Positions 18,566 to 27,296 are shown, counted from the stretch's first letter. The stretch: DNA of 55,144 bases from Ruoffia tabacinasalis (GCF_005864045.1 NZ_VBSP01000012.1:1-55144); one strand, 5' to 3'. The notes: generated by a model from the letters alone, not told the origin. Numbers and translations are program-made.

Positions 18566-18587
18566 TTGGCACACTTCTTTGTGACAA
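18566..18587. promoter_or_regulatory. Candidate MtlR operator upstream of mtlA
   Basis: Inverted repeat TTGGCACA-N6-TGTGACAA, 20 bp beyond the cre-like site and about 46 bp above the -10. It resembles the reported MtlR consensus TTGNCACA-N4-TGTGNCAA except for a spacer two bases longer. Confidence 0.65.
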
Positions 18588-18612
18588 TGACACACTCTAT
18601 ATAAAATGACAC

Positions 18613-18643
18613 AAAAAAGCCAAACTCTCACGAGCTTGGCTTT
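18613..18643 (-). terminator. Terminator of the zinc transporter operon
   Basis: Stem AAAGCCAA / TTGGCTTT (18616-18623 with 18636-18643) followed on the minus strand by T residues. Confidence 0.8.
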
Positions 18644-18648
18644 AAAGT

Positions 18649-19482
18649 TTACGATGGATTATTCTGTTTACGTTTGCGTAAAGTCACAAAGTAAGTAGCC
18701 AACGAAACAATGACAAAAATCACGATAAACGCTAAGGTAATCGACGCTCCTGGTGGTGTATCGTATTCGTAACTGGCAAATATTCCAGCAAATATTCCAA
18801 TTAAATTAATGATAATACCAATTACAATCGACTTCCCAAAACTATCCGATATTTTAATGGCCGTTGCAGATGGGATAACGACTAAAGCTGACACAAGCAA
18901 TGCCCCAACAATCGGCATCATGATACTAATCGCAACCCCCGTAAATACTGAGAAGATAATTGAAATCAAGCGAACTGGTAAGCCACTTGTATAAGCCGTC
19001 GCCTCATCATAACTCATCACATAAAGCGTTCTTCTAAAGATTAGATAGAAGATGACAATAGTAATTGAGAGCCCAACTAGAATTTTTACTTCACTTGGCG
19101 AAATTAATAAGATTGAACCAAATAAATATTGATCAATTTGGAAATTACCTGAGTTCGAGTTCAAACTCACTAATACTAAGGCTATCGCCATTCCGGCTGA
19201 CATCATAATCGCAACGGAAATCTCTGAAAAGGTATTGTAAATCGTTCTTAAGTATTCAATGATAATCGATGCCCCGACAACAAATAATAATGTCGAAAGC
19301 GTTGGATCTACTTGCAGGAACATTCCTAAAGCCACTCCTGCTAAGGAAATATGCGATAAAGTATCGGCTAATAATGACTGTCTACGTAAAATTAATAATA
19401 AGCCGATGATTGGTGTAATAAAGGAAATCGCCACACCCGCAATTAATGCGCGTTGGATGAAGTCATACTGAAGCAACTCCAT
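18649..19482 (-). CDS. adcB: Metal (zinc) ABC transporter permease
   Basis: 277 aa inner-membrane permease of the ABC-3 family with about eight hydrophobic segments. Typical stretches: GLLLILRRQSLLADTLSHISLAGVALG, FGSILLISPSEV, PVRLISIIFSVFTGVAISIM, VVIPSATA. It forms the pore for the metal delivered by the His-rich binding protein encoded at 20163. The ATG at 19482 has its own GAGGGGGG site. The gene starts inside the end of the ATPase gene, a 40-bp overlap. Confidence 0.92.
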   Translation of the reverse strand: MELLQYDFIQRALIAGVAISFITPIIGLLLILRRQSLLADTLSHISLAGVALGMFLQVDPTLSTLLFVVGASIIIEYLRTIYNTFSEISVAIMMSAGMAIALVLVSLNSNSGNFQIDQYLFGSILLISPSEVKILVGLSITIVIFYLIFRRTLYVMSYDEATAYTSGLPVRLISIIFSVFTGVAISIMMPIVGALLVSALVVIPSATAIKISDSFGKSIVIGIIINLIGIFAGIFASYEYDTPPGASITLAFIVIFVIVSLATYFVTLRKRKQNNPS

Positions 19483-20135
19483 GGTGTTCCCCCCTCTCTA
19501 ACAAGTCGAATTTCACGATCAAAAAAGCCATCCAGTTCATTATCTGCATGTGTGACCATAAGAATCGCTTTCCCATGAACTTTAGATGTATGGCGTAATA
19601 ATTTATAGAAGGATTTTCTTGACGCGACATCCATCCCGGTTGTCGGCTCATCAAGGACGAAAAAGTCTGGGTCCATTGCAAAAGTACGAGCCAAATTAAT
19701 TCGCTGCTTTTGACCGCCGGATAATTCCCCGACTTTACGGTCTCTTAAATGATCCATCCCGACAGATTTCAAAGCTCGATCCACATGTTCATAGTCTGTG
19801 TCGTCAAGCTTTTTGAACCAACGGCCTTTTGGGTAACGACCGGATTCAACTAATTTCTGAACGGTACTTGGAAAACCCGCATTGAAAGACGTTACGTTTT
19901 GCGGAACATATCCTATAGATAACTTCTCTCCAAATTGGTTTAGTTTTGAATAGATCACTCGTCCCGTTGCTGGGTTTAACAAACCGAGTATATTTTTAAT
20001 TAAAGTTGATTTTGCTGCACCATTTTCCCCGGTTAAGATAACAAATTCACCAGGTTCAATTGTAAAGTTAATGCTGTCTAGCACTTTCTCATCATCATAG
20101 TAAAATGATAAGTCATGCACTTCTAATAGAGACAT
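19443..20135 (-). CDS. adcC: Metal (zinc) ABC transporter ATP-binding protein
   Basis: 230 aa ATPase. Walker A is GENGAAKSTLIKN (an Ala where Gly is usual in the loop), signature LSGGQKQRINLAR, Walker B FFVLDEPTTGMD, and the H-loop VTHADNEL. Energises the transporter with the permease at 18649 and the binding protein at 20163. The C-terminal ~13 residues (TPWSCFSMTSSNAH) are encoded in the overlap with the permease gene and look like read-through rather than conserved sequence. Confidence 0.93.
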   Translation of the reverse strand: MSLLEVHDLSFYYDDEKVLDSINFTIEPGEFVILTGENGAAKSTLIKNILGLLNPATGRVIYSKLNQFGEKLSIGYVPQNVTSFNAGFPSTVQKLVESGRYPKGRWFKKLDDTDYEHVDRALKSVGMDHLRDRKVGELSGGQKQRINLARTFAMDPDFFVLDEPTTGMDVASRKSFYKLLRHTSKVHGKAILMVTHADNELDGFFDREIRLVREGGTPWSCFSMTSSNAH

Positions 20136-20162
20136 AATGTTACACCTTTCTAATTGTTCGTT

Positions 20163-21122
20163 TTATTTCGTTAATTGGGCTAAGTTCTCTCTCATTATAC
20201 TGAAATAATCCTCACCTTGCTCAATTTCTTCTTCTGTAATGAATTCCAACGTTCTTAATGGCCGTAACTCTGCGCCGGTTGCTTGGCTCACTGTTTCTGA
20301 AATAGTCGTTGATGTTGTCGGGTCAACATAGATAACTTGGATATTTCTCTCGTTCACTACATTGGTCATTTCAGCTAACTGTTTAGCACTTGGTTCGGCA
20401 TTATTCGCTAAACCACTAATGGCTAATTGTTCTAAATCATAAGCATGAGCTAAGTATCCGAAAGCTTCATGTTGAACGACAATTGTTCGGTTCTTTAGAT
20501 CAGCTAAACCGACATTAAAATCTTCATTCAATGCTGTTAATTCTTCAGATAGTTTTGCCGCATTCTCAGTATAAGTTGCTTCATTCGCTGGATCGAGTTC
20601 AATTAAAGCATTTTTGACATTCTCTGCCTGCTGAGAGTAAAAGTTTGGATCTAACCACGTATGCGGATCAAACTCATGCGAATGACCTTCTTCGTGTTCA
20701 TGGTCATGTTCGTGGTCGTGTTCCTCTTCATGGCCTTCCTCATGTTCCTCTTCTTCATGGTTATGGTCACCTGATAATAATTCGATGCCTTCCGTTGATT
20801 CAAGCACTTGCGTTGCCTCTTGATCAACAATACTTAATAAATCACTGACAAAAAACTCCATCTCATCATCTTGATAGATGAATAAATCCGCCTCTTGAAC
20901 AGCAACAGCATCTTTAGCCGTAGATTCATACGAATGCGCATCTTGTCCACTTTCTAAAAGCATCTCGACGTTGACAGCCTCTCCACCAATTCGACTTGCT
21001 AAGTAATACACTGGATAAAATGTTGTCATTACCGTCTTTTTGTCTTGGGCATGAACGCTAACTCCAGGTACGATTAAAGCAAAAGCAACAACAAATAAAA
21101 TAAATTTCTTAAATAATTTCAT
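20163..21122 (-). CDS. adcA: Zinc-binding solute-binding protein (ZnuA/AdcA type)
   Basis: 319 aa cluster A-I binding protein. The N-terminus is a signal peptide (KFILFVVAFALIVPGVSVHAQ) without a lipobox cysteine. Metal-binding features: the His at DAHSYE, a His/Glu-rich loop at about 118-150 (EEEHDHEHDHEHEEGHSHE), DPHTWLDP, QHEAFGYLAHAY and VIYVDPTT. The loop is the sign of zinc rather than manganese. First gene of adcA-adcC-adcB, controlled by the Zur-like box at 21139. How the protein stays with the cell without a lipid anchor is unclear. Confidence 0.93.
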   Translation of the reverse strand: MKLFKKFILFVVAFALIVPGVSVHAQDKKTVMTTFYPVYYLASRIGGEAVNVEMLLESGQDAHSYESTAKDAVAVQEADLFIYQDDEMEFFVSDLLSIVDQEATQVLESTEGIELLSGDHNHEEEEHEEGHEEEHDHEHDHEHEEGHSHEFDPHTWLDPNFYSQQAENVKNALIELDPANEATYTENAAKLSEELTALNEDFNVGLADLKNRTIVVQHEAFGYLAHAYDLEQLAISGLANNAEPSAKQLAEMTNVVNERNIQVIYVDPTTSTTISETVSQATGAELRPLRTLEFITEEEIEQGEDYFSIMRENLAQLTK

Positions 21123-21138
21123 AATGATTAACCTCTCT

Positions 21139-21160
21139 TAAATGTAATGGTTACTATTTA
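21139..21160. promoter_or_regulatory. Zur-like operator upstream of the zinc transporter
   Basis: AAATAGTAACCATTACATTT (minus strand) holds the dyad GTAA-CC-ATTAC. It agrees with the Bacillus Zur box AAATCGTAATNATTACGATTT at most positions. It lies just downstream of the predicted transcription start, fitting repression by Zur when zinc is plentiful. Confidence 0.75.
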
Positions 21161-21170
21161 GACTTTCACT

Positions 21171-21199
21171 ATGTTACTCCCAAAGTTTACGAAAGTCAA
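21171..21199 (-). promoter_or_regulatory. Promoter of the zinc transporter operon
   Basis: Minus-strand TTGACT (21199-21194), 17-bp spacer, TAACAT (21176-21171). The start site near 21164 abuts the Zur-like box. Confidence 0.7.
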
Positions 21200-21403
21200 G
21201 ACTATTAAACATGACAATTTAATCATATGAAAAAGCACACAATTATATACCTTACTCTTCGTATTTATTGTTTGACGGTGTTATTATATATAAAAGGATT
21301 AAGTGTGTTAAAAAAATGGTCTGAATAATTCACATATATTTCAATATACAACTAGAGACCTATGAAAAATGCATTCAAGTCACGTATATTTAATTAGAAA
21401 TGA

Positions 21404-21423
21404 TCGCATAGCCAATCATGCGA
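21404..21423 (+). other. Small hairpin before the 21440 ribosome binding site
   Basis: TCGCAT / ATGCGA (21404-21409 with 21418-21423) lies immediately before GAGAGGAT. It could affect translation; the rest of 21200-21403 shows no convincing feature. Confidence 0.3.
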
Positions 21424-21439
21424 ATGAGAGGATAAGAAA

Positions 21440-22378
21440 ATGAAAAATTCGCTAGTATTAGAAGTGAACAATGTATCTAAACAATACGGAAAACAACAAG
21501 CGTTAGACCACTTTAATTTAAAAGTGAACAAAGGTGAAATCGTAGGTGTCGCGGGTCCCAATGGTGCTGGAAAAACAACTTTATTTCGAATTATTACCGG
21601 GATGACTCCCGTTTATGATGGGGACTTAAAGTTATTTGGTTCCTTAGATGCGACCGGTTTAAGGGAAAATCGCAAGTATTTAGGGACGATTATTGAAGAC
21701 CCTGCCTTCTTTCCGGAAATGTCCGCTAAACAAAATTTAGAGTTCTATCGGATTCAAAGAGGCGTTAAAGATAAGAACCGCATCGACGAACTATTAACAC
21801 TTGTCGGCTTGGCCGATGTTGGAAACAAGAAATTTAAAGGTTTCTCATTAGGTATGAAGCAACGTTTAGCCATTGCTTTAGCTTTAATTCATGAACCTGA
21901 ACTGCTTGTCTTTGATGAACCAACCAATGGTCTCGACCCCGCAGGTATTATTCAAGTGAGAAAGTTACTGCAAAAATTAGCTAAAGAAACACATTTAACT
22001 ATTCTTGTCTCATCCCATATTCTTTCGGAGTTAGAAAATTTAGCAACCCGCTTTGTAATCGTAAACCATGGTAAGAAAATCGATGAGTTTACTAAAGAAG
22101 AATTACAAGAACGTCTGCAAAGTTACTTTGAGATTAAAGTAGATAATACTGACTTAGCTAGCCAGCTACTTGAAACACAGTTAAATACAACTGAATTTGA
22201 AGTAACAGCTGACGGCGTGACTCATGTATTTGACGCTAATATTGAAGCTAGCGATATCGCTGATACGTTAGTGAAGAACAATCTGAAACTTTCTCATTTA
22301 TCGCGTAAATCTCATAATCTTGAAGAGATGTTTATTAATTTAACTGAGGAGGCGCATTCTAATGATGAGATTATTTAA
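21440..22378 (+). CDS. ABC transporter ATP-binding protein (BcrA-like)
   Basis: 312 aa ATPase. Walker A GPNGAGKTTLFR, signature FSLGMKQRLAIALAL, Walker B LLVFDEPTNGLDP, switch His VSSHILSELE. The ~90-residue C-terminal extension (FEIKVDNTDLASQLL...) is typical of ABC-2 exporters of the bacitracin/lantibiotic self-protection or NatA type. Its 3' end overlaps the membrane partner gene by 17 bp, so the two are translated together. Exported substrate unknown. No two-component system lies nearby. Confidence 0.88.
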   Translation: MKNSLVLEVNNVSKQYGKQQALDHFNLKVNKGEIVGVAGPNGAGKTTLFRIITGMTPVYDGDLKLFGSLDATGLRENRKYLGTIIEDPAFFPEMSAKQNLEFYRIQRGVKDKNRIDELLTLVGLADVGNKKFKGFSLGMKQRLAIALALIHEPELLVFDEPTNGLDPAGIIQVRKLLQKLAKETHLTILVSSHILSELENLATRFVIVNHGKKIDEFTKEELQERLQSYFEIKVDNTDLASQLLETQLNTTEFEVTADGVTHVFDANIEASDIADTLVKNNLKLSHLSRKSHNLEEMFINLTEEAHSNDEII

Positions 22379-23123
22379 AGCTGAATTATACCAACTTTCA
22401 ACCCGTCTTGCACCAAAAATTTGGTTACTTGTTGGTTTATTACTGGGTGCAGCCATTCCAATAATTTTCTATCTCGGCACTTGGTTAGAAGAAGGCGTTC
22501 GCCCGATTATTCAAGTCCTACCGGCAGAGACCTTAATTTACTTTGCCTTTATCCCATTAATGACAAGTACCGCTATTTTCCTATTAATTGGTCTAGGCAA
22601 TACGGCTTATCACGACGAAACGAGAAACCGTACTTTAATTAATACAGTGAGTACAGGACACTCCCGAGTGAAGATTTATTTAACTAAATACTTGAGTAGT
22701 CTATTCTTAGCCTTTTGCTTTTTATTTATAGCTATCTCTGGATTTGCGATTGCCGGTTCTATGATTTTCAATGGAGGAATCTCGATTTATTATGAGATTT
22801 TATTTATGGAAACAGTTTTAAGTTACTTACCTATTTGGTTAATGTACTTGGCACTTTTTCAAATCATATATTTCTTCTCAACGAGCAATGCTTTAATGAA
22901 TTTAACGATATTAGGTATCATTGCTCTGCCTTTAATCTTACAACTCTTGTCACTGCGCTTTGAGTTTATCGAAATGATTGAACCTTACATCTTTACCCAA
23001 TTAAGTCCAGATAATCCAATCATGATTCAAGGGGTTGATTTCACACCATGGTTAGCCTTGATCTATTTTTCTATCTTTATGTTCATCGGAATCAGTCTAT
23101 TCAAACGACGTGAAATAAAATAG
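22362..23123 (+). CDS. ABC-2 type transporter permease
   Basis: 253 aa with six hydrophobic segments: a first at about 20-40, a pair around the EXE-like loop, and YFFSTSNALMNLTILGIIALPL near 175-195. The typical ABC-2 stretch GLGNTAYHDETRNRTLINTVSTG (about 76-98) corresponds to the coupling region after the first membrane helices. It is the partner of the ATPase at 21440 and the start overlaps that gene. A terminator follows. Confidence 0.85.
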   Translation: MMRLFKAELYQLSTRLAPKIWLLVGLLLGAAIPIIFYLGTWLEEGVRPIIQVLPAETLIYFAFIPLMTSTAIFLLIGLGNTAYHDETRNRTLINTVSTGHSRVKIYLTKYLSSLFLAFCFLFIAISGFAIAGSMIFNGGISIYYEILFMETVLSYLPIWLMYLALFQIIYFFSTSNALMNLTILGIIALPLILQLLSLRFEFIEMIEPYIFTQLSPDNPIMIQGVDFTPWLALIYFSIFMFIGISLFKRREIK

Positions 23124-23169
23124 AAAACACGAGCTACTTCGGATTAATTTCCGGTGTGGCTCGTGTTTT
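23124..23169. terminator. Bidirectional terminator between convergent genes
   Basis: AAAACACGAGC / GCTCGTGTTTT (23124-23134 with 23159-23169), T-rich on both sides. It overlaps the last codons of the YbaN gene. Confidence 0.85.
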
Positions 23170-23554
23170 TTTCGTTGCAATGATATGACTCTTCCCTGTC
23201 AGGAACGACTAAGAACAAGACATATAGAATGCCTAACATTAATAAAGCTAAGATTATTTTTACAAACATGATTGGTGCGAAATAAATTGATATACCCATT
23301 AAAATCACGATATTAACAAGCATTTTGTATTTCTTTTTTCGTGGAATAGATTTTGTTTCAACGTAATCTGATACGTAAAACTGGTACATTTTTGTTTGTT
23401 GCAACCAGTTCGTAAAACGTTCAGAGCTTCGTGAAAAAAAGAAACCAGCTAATAATAAAAAGGGAGTCGTCGGCAACACAGGTAAGATAGTCCCAATAAA
23501 TCCTATCGCAAATGTAATAAACCCGCATATAATGTAAATATATTTTTTAATCAA
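23144..23554 (-). CDS. YbaN family (DUF454) membrane protein
   Basis: 136 aa, three to four hydrophobic segments. The N-terminal GFIGTILPVLPTTPFLLLAGFFFSRSS block is the hallmark of YbaN/DUF454 inner-membrane proteins of unknown function, followed by a basic loop (SIPRKKKYKM). Monocistronic on the minus strand. Its C-terminal codons lie inside the shared terminator stem. Confidence 0.85.
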   Translation of the reverse strand: MIKKYIYIICGFITFAIGFIGTILPVLPTTPFLLLAGFFFSRSSERFTNWLQQTKMYQFYVSDYVETKSIPRKKKYKMLVNIVILMGISIYFAPIMFVKIILALLMLGILYVLFLVVPDREESYHCNEKNTSHTGN

Positions 23555-23641
23555 TTTATATCCCCCCTTTTTTATTATTTTAAGATGGTATCATTGTACA
23601 CTTAATCACAAACTGTTTCAAAGATTCTTTTGAATTTATAC

Positions 23642-23683
23642 AAAAAAAGTGATTGTGTCCAACATATTGGAAACAATCACTTT
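23642..23683 (-). terminator. Terminator of the DUF697 GTPase gene
   Basis: AAAGTGATTGT / ACAATCACTTT (23646-23656 with 23673-23683), followed on the minus strand by a T run. Confidence 0.85.
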
Positions 23684-23693
23684 GATTCAACGC

Positions 23694-24896
23694 TTACAGA
23701 TTTAAAAATGAACCTAACCATTCAGGTAAATAATTTTCCTTAATATCTTTAGGTAGGTTTTCGTAAACAACGTCGAGTTGTTCGGATAAATTTTTGTTCA
23801 TTATTTGTTGAATTTCTTTAATCTTCATATCGCGTCCATTAATTTCAGCAATCGCAATTTGACGTAGAACTTCAATATAACTGAAGGCTAGAGCAACAGT
23901 TAATACGCTTGCAGTTGTCCCAGAGATCATCCCACCAGCAACTGTTCCAATCCCTGGAATAAGTTTAAAAGCTGATGACACGAGGATCTTACCGAAGTAA
24001 GTCACCCCACCGGTTCCGCCAATTCCTGCAATAATTGACACGATTTGTGCTTTGTCCAATGACAAGCCAAATATAGACGTAATGTGCGCTAACATTGTGA
24101 TTTGCATGGGTACAAGAAGCGTGGCATCTGAAATCGGAATCGGTGAAAAACCGACCCCAAAAGCAGAAGCTACATACTTATTCGCCCAACGCCTAGCGTG
24201 TTCCACTTTAATGTTCAAATCTATTTGTTGGGCGTTGATAAAAGCCTTGTGTACCTCTGTTGGCACCACTTCAAGTGTTGTATCAATTAATTCTTGTAAT
24301 CCATAGGCAGGAATTCTTTGTTCGCCTCGAATCAAATACGTTTTCGCTAATAGTGGAATAGTTGACTGAACTGGCAAATCGAGTTCGTTTAAATATTTCT
24401 CAAAGTCACTATTCTTCTCACCAATTGACTGCGTCATGATTAATAATACAGGCACATGTTCAGCCATCGCTTCAATTAACTCAATTTCAAAAGGTTCAAT
24501 CCGGGCCATTGTACTGTTAATACAGTAGTAAACTATATCGATGGCCTCATGAGATCCTTTTTCTTTTTGGCTTTTAATTAAATTTGAAAGTGATAGTAAC
24601 ACTTCATGCTGCGCTTCTGGATTAAGCTCTAATCCTTTTGTGTCATACAAAGTCAGTGGGACACCTTCTTTAGTAATTTTCTCAACGTGTTGAGTAATCG
24701 GTTGTCCAACACCGGTTTCTACTAATTTTTCTCGGAAGACAGCATTTATTAAAGTACTTTTACCACTTCCTGTTTTCCCAGCAACTAAAATATTAATGGG
24801 TTCAATGCGGTCCACTTCTTGCTGAGTCTTCTCCATTAAATTATTCGCGATATCTCGATTCGCTTTTCTTTGTGTGATTTTATTCCATAAGCTCAC
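23694..24896 (-). CDS. DUF697-family membrane-associated GTPase
   Basis: 400 aa. N-terminal G domain: G1 NILVAGKTGSGKSTLINAVF (about 34-53), G2 Thr near TQH, G3 LYDTKGLEL, and a candidate G4 LIMTQSIGEK that departs from the usual NKxD. The C-terminal ~170 residues form the hydrophobic DUF697 domain (YFGKILVSSAFKLIPGIGTVAGGMISG). Family members are poorly characterised. The start is a GTG at 24896 with AAAGGGATGG upstream; 26 bp separate it from the YugP gene, so the two may form one unit. Confidence 0.82.
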   Translation of the reverse strand: MSLWNKITQRKANRDIANNLMEKTQQEVDRIEPINILVAGKTGSGKSTLINAVFREKLVETGVGQPITQHVEKITKEGVPLTLYDTKGLELNPEAQHEVLLSLSNLIKSQKEKGSHEAIDIVYYCINSTMARIEPFEIELIEAMAEHVPVLLIMTQSIGEKNSDFEKYLNELDLPVQSTIPLLAKTYLIRGEQRIPAYGLQELIDTTLEVVPTEVHKAFINAQQIDLNIKVEHARRWANKYVASAFGVGFSPIPISDATLLVPMQITMLAHITSIFGLSLDKAQIVSIIAGIGGTGGVTYFGKILVSSAFKLIPGIGTVAGGMISGTTASVLTVALAFSYIEVLRQIAIAEINGRDMKIKEIQQIMNKNLSEQLDVVYENLPKDIKENYLPEWLGSFLNL

Positions 24897-24922
24897 AATC
24901 TACCATCCCTTTCAATTCATTC

Positions 24923-25600
24923 TTATCTTCTGCGGTTCGATATTAGAATGAGTCGTATTAACTGGAGCGCCGTACTTAACGTGGCTGCAATATATGTGAA
25001 AGCCGCTGCATCTAACACTTTTTTCGCTGCGGGCACTTCTTCCTGCACAAATACTCCTGTATCCCCTAGAATCGCTAGGGCTCTTTTACTTGCATCAAAC
25101 TCTACGGGTAAAGTGACTAATTGGAAAACGACAACTAAACCAAAAGCAAGAATCCCTATATTAACTAAACCAGTTAATTGAAATAATAAACCAATTAAAA
25201 TTAAAGGCATCGCGATAGATGACCCAATTTGAACGACCGGTGCAATCGCACTTCTTACTTTTAAGAATGCGTAATCTTTTTGATCTTGAATCGCATGTCC
25301 AACCTCATGGGCTGCTACGGCTACTGCAGCTACTGAAGTTTGATCATAAGTTGCTTCTGATAAGCGCAACACTTTATTTCTAGGGTCATAATGATCAGTT
25401 AAACGCCCTCTTACTTGTTCCACTTTTACATTAGATATTCCTGCTGTTTGCAAGATATGCTCTGCTGCTTGCTTCCCTGTAATTCTTTTTTCTGTATCTA
25501 ATTGATCGTATTTATTGAATGTCGATTGCACACGATTTTGTGCAAACATAACAATTCCCATTCCGATAAGGACTAAAATGTAAGTCCAATCCATAAACAT
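24923..25600 (-). CDS. yugP: YugP-type zinc metallopeptidase
   Basis: 225 aa membrane protein. N-terminal anchor helix, then the metal site AAHEVGHAIQ (HEXXH, about residue 95), preceded by the family stretch GRLTDHYDPRNKVLRLSE. Two or three further membrane segments follow, with LPVEFDASKRALAIL between them (a likely third ligand region). Belongs to the DUF/YugP neutral zinc metallopeptidases; substrate unknown. The ATG at 25600 has GGAGG 7 bases upstream. Confidence 0.9.
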   Translation of the reverse strand: MFMDWTYILVLIGMGIVMFAQNRVQSTFNKYDQLDTEKRITGKQAAEHILQTAGISNVKVEQVRGRLTDHYDPRNKVLRLSEATYDQTSVAAVAVAAHEVGHAIQDQKDYAFLKVRSAIAPVVQIGSSIAMPLILIGLLFQLTGLVNIGILAFGLVVVFQLVTLPVEFDASKRALAILGDTGVFVQEEVPAAKKVLDAAAFTYIAATLSTALQLIRLILISNRRR

Positions 25601-25710
25601 ATGTATTCCTCCTTAGTTGAAATCACAATAATTATACCATATATACCATTATTCTTTGCATCCGACAACTTGTAGCTATTATACAACATTGACATTAATT
25701 TAAGATGAAT

Positions 25711-25744
25711 AAAAAATAGCCGAAACGCTTTGAACGTTTCGGCT
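25711..25744 (-). terminator. Terminator after the uracil permease gene
   Basis: AGCCGAAACG / CGTTTCGGCT (25718-25727 with 25735-25744), followed on the minus strand by ATTTTTT. Confidence 0.9.
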
Positions 25745-25808
25745 TGTAGATTAGCGTATATTTATTATCGCATAATTTGGTGTTTTGGCATCCAACTTAA
25801 GGCGGATA

Positions 25809-27089
25809 TTATTTTTCTTCAGCAGGTAAAACTAAGTTTAAGATAATTCCAACAACCGCACTTAAAGCTGTTCCTGAAATAACTAAGGCTGAACCTACTT
25901 CAAGAACTGCCCCACCTAAACCAATAACTAACATCGCACTTGCGATAATTAAGTTACGTGATTGGTTGAAGTCTGTTCTATTACTGATTAAAACTTTTAA
26001 CCCATTACTTGCGATAACCCCGTAAAGTAGGATGGACATTCCACCTAAAACTGATTGAGGAATTGTCGAAATTAGAGCCGTAAATTTACCTAAGAAACTG
26101 ATGATAATTGCAATAATAGCAGCGTTACGAATGACTGATATACTCGCAACTTTTGTCATACCAATAACTCCAGTATTTTCCCCGTAAGTTGTATTGGCTG
26201 GTCCTCCAATAAAGGCTGAGAATAAAGAGGCAATTCCGTCTCCGGCTAAAGTTCTGTCTAAACCAGGTTTTTTAATATAATCATGCCCTGTAATTTCCCC
26301 AAGAACCATCACATCTCCCATATGCTCCGCAATTGTTACAAACGCAATTGGAATAATCGCTAATGCTTCAGCACCAAAGTAGAAGTTATATCGATCTGGA
26401 CTGTTTCCAAAAGGCAGGCGAATATCTGGTAACGCGAACCAACTTGCTTCTTGAACTGGTGTTAAATCTACAATCCCTAGTAAAATCGCCACAATATAAC
26501 CCACAATAATTGCGATTAAGAATGGAATTACTTTCGCAAAACCTTTTCCTTTAAATGTCACAAATACAGCTACAGCAAATGTCACCACTGCCGTTAGAAT
26601 TTGACGCCAATCTCCACCTGCAACAAATCCAGCATTTTGAACTGCAGTTGCTGATAAACCTAATCCGATAACAACAATCATTGGTCCAATAACGATTGGT
26701 GGAAATAATTTATTAATCCAGCCGCTTCCGATTATATGTATGATAAATGCTACAGCAACATAAACAAGTCCAACTAACATAATTCCAGTTTGAGCGGCAT
26801 CAATACTTCCGCCCATTTGATCAATCGCAAATGACATCGCTGTAATATAAGCAAATGATGAACCTAAATATACCGGTACTTTAAACTGAGTCACAACCAT
26901 ATAAATCAGCGTCCCAACCCCACTTGCTAAAAGTGCCGTCGACACTGGTAAACCTAATACTAAAGGCACTAAAATTGTCGCACCGAACATCGCAAACACA
27001 TGTTGGAAACTTAATAATAAACCAGGTATTAAAAATGGCTTCTCATGCACATCCAACAACATTCTTTTTTCTTTTCCTGAATTTTCCAT
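25809..27089 (-). CDS. pyrP: Uracil permease (NCS2 family)
   Basis: 426 aa proton-coupled nucleobase importer of the nucleobase-ascorbate family with about 12-14 hydrophobic segments. Key motifs: N-terminal LSFQHVFAMFGATILVPLVLGLP, PVYLGSSFAYI, the substrate-site EHMGDVMVLGEITGHD, and the signature GGPANTTYGENTGVI that fits UraA/PyrP rather than xanthine carriers. The leader holds a PyrR-binding loop and terminator, confirming a pyrimidine role. AAAAGGAG precedes the ATG by 8 bases. Confidence 0.95.
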   Translation of the reverse strand: MENSGKEKRMLLDVHEKPFLIPGLLLSFQHVFAMFGATILVPLVLGLPVSTALLASGVGTLIYMVVTQFKVPVYLGSSFAYITAMSFAIDQMGGSIDAAQTGIMLVGLVYVAVAFIIHIIGSGWINKLFPPIVIGPMIVVIGLGLSATAVQNAGFVAGGDWRQILTAVVTFAVAVFVTFKGKGFAKVIPFLIAIIVGYIVAILLGIVDLTPVQEASWFALPDIRLPFGNSPDRYNFYFGAEALAIIPIAFVTIAEHMGDVMVLGEITGHDYIKKPGLDRTLAGDGIASLFSAFIGGPANTTYGENTGVIGMTKVASISVIRNAAIIAIIISFLGKFTALISTIPQSVLGGMSILLYGVIASNGLKVLISNRTDFNQSRNLIIASAMLVIGLGGAVLEVGSALVISGTALSAVVGIILNLVLPAEEK

Positions 27090-27124
27090 ATAAACAGCTC
27101 CTTTTTGTTTAGGTTCATTTTGGA

Positions 27125-27262
27125 CAAAATAAAATAGCCCTTTGCAATAACAGGGCTTTAAAGAAGTTCATATGTAAATCGATGGCCTGCTCATCGCAAA
27201 ACCCTCTATAAAATGAAGTCTTTAGTAACCTCTCTGGATTACTTTAAAAGTCCCTTTAACCT
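27125..27262 (-). ncRNA. PyrR-binding attenuator in the pyrP leader
   Basis: On the minus strand AATCCAGAGAGGTT (27240-27227), inside GTAA...TTAC, is the conserved PyrR anti-antiterminator loop. Downstream, AGCCCT / AGGGCT (27157-27152 with 27141-27136) followed by ATTTTATTTTG is the terminator. UMP-bound PyrR would hold the loop and cause termination. No pyrR gene is in the window. Confidence 0.88.
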
Positions 27263-27268
27263 GTCAAA

Positions 27269-27296
27269 ATTTTACCATGTATATGGAATATTGCAA
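27269..27296 (-). promoter_or_regulatory. pyrP promoter
   Basis: Minus-strand TTGCAA (27296-27291), 16-bp spacer, TAAAAT (27274-27269), just before the PyrR leader. Confidence 0.65.

Noticed and set aside
18566-18587. Sigma-54 -24/-12 promoter (TGGCACA then TTTGTG)
   Set aside because: The -12 position reads TG instead of GC, and it points away from any gene; the symmetric MtlR-type repeat is the better reading.
19463-19681. Alternative 72-codon frame in the zinc ATPase gene as sign of a frameshift
   Set aside because: All ATPase motifs, including Walker B and the switch His, are in the main frame; the other frame shows no family motif.
25809-27089. Permease as a xanthine carrier
   Set aside because: Motifs and the PyrR leader fit uracil; no purine riboswitch or PurBox precedes it.
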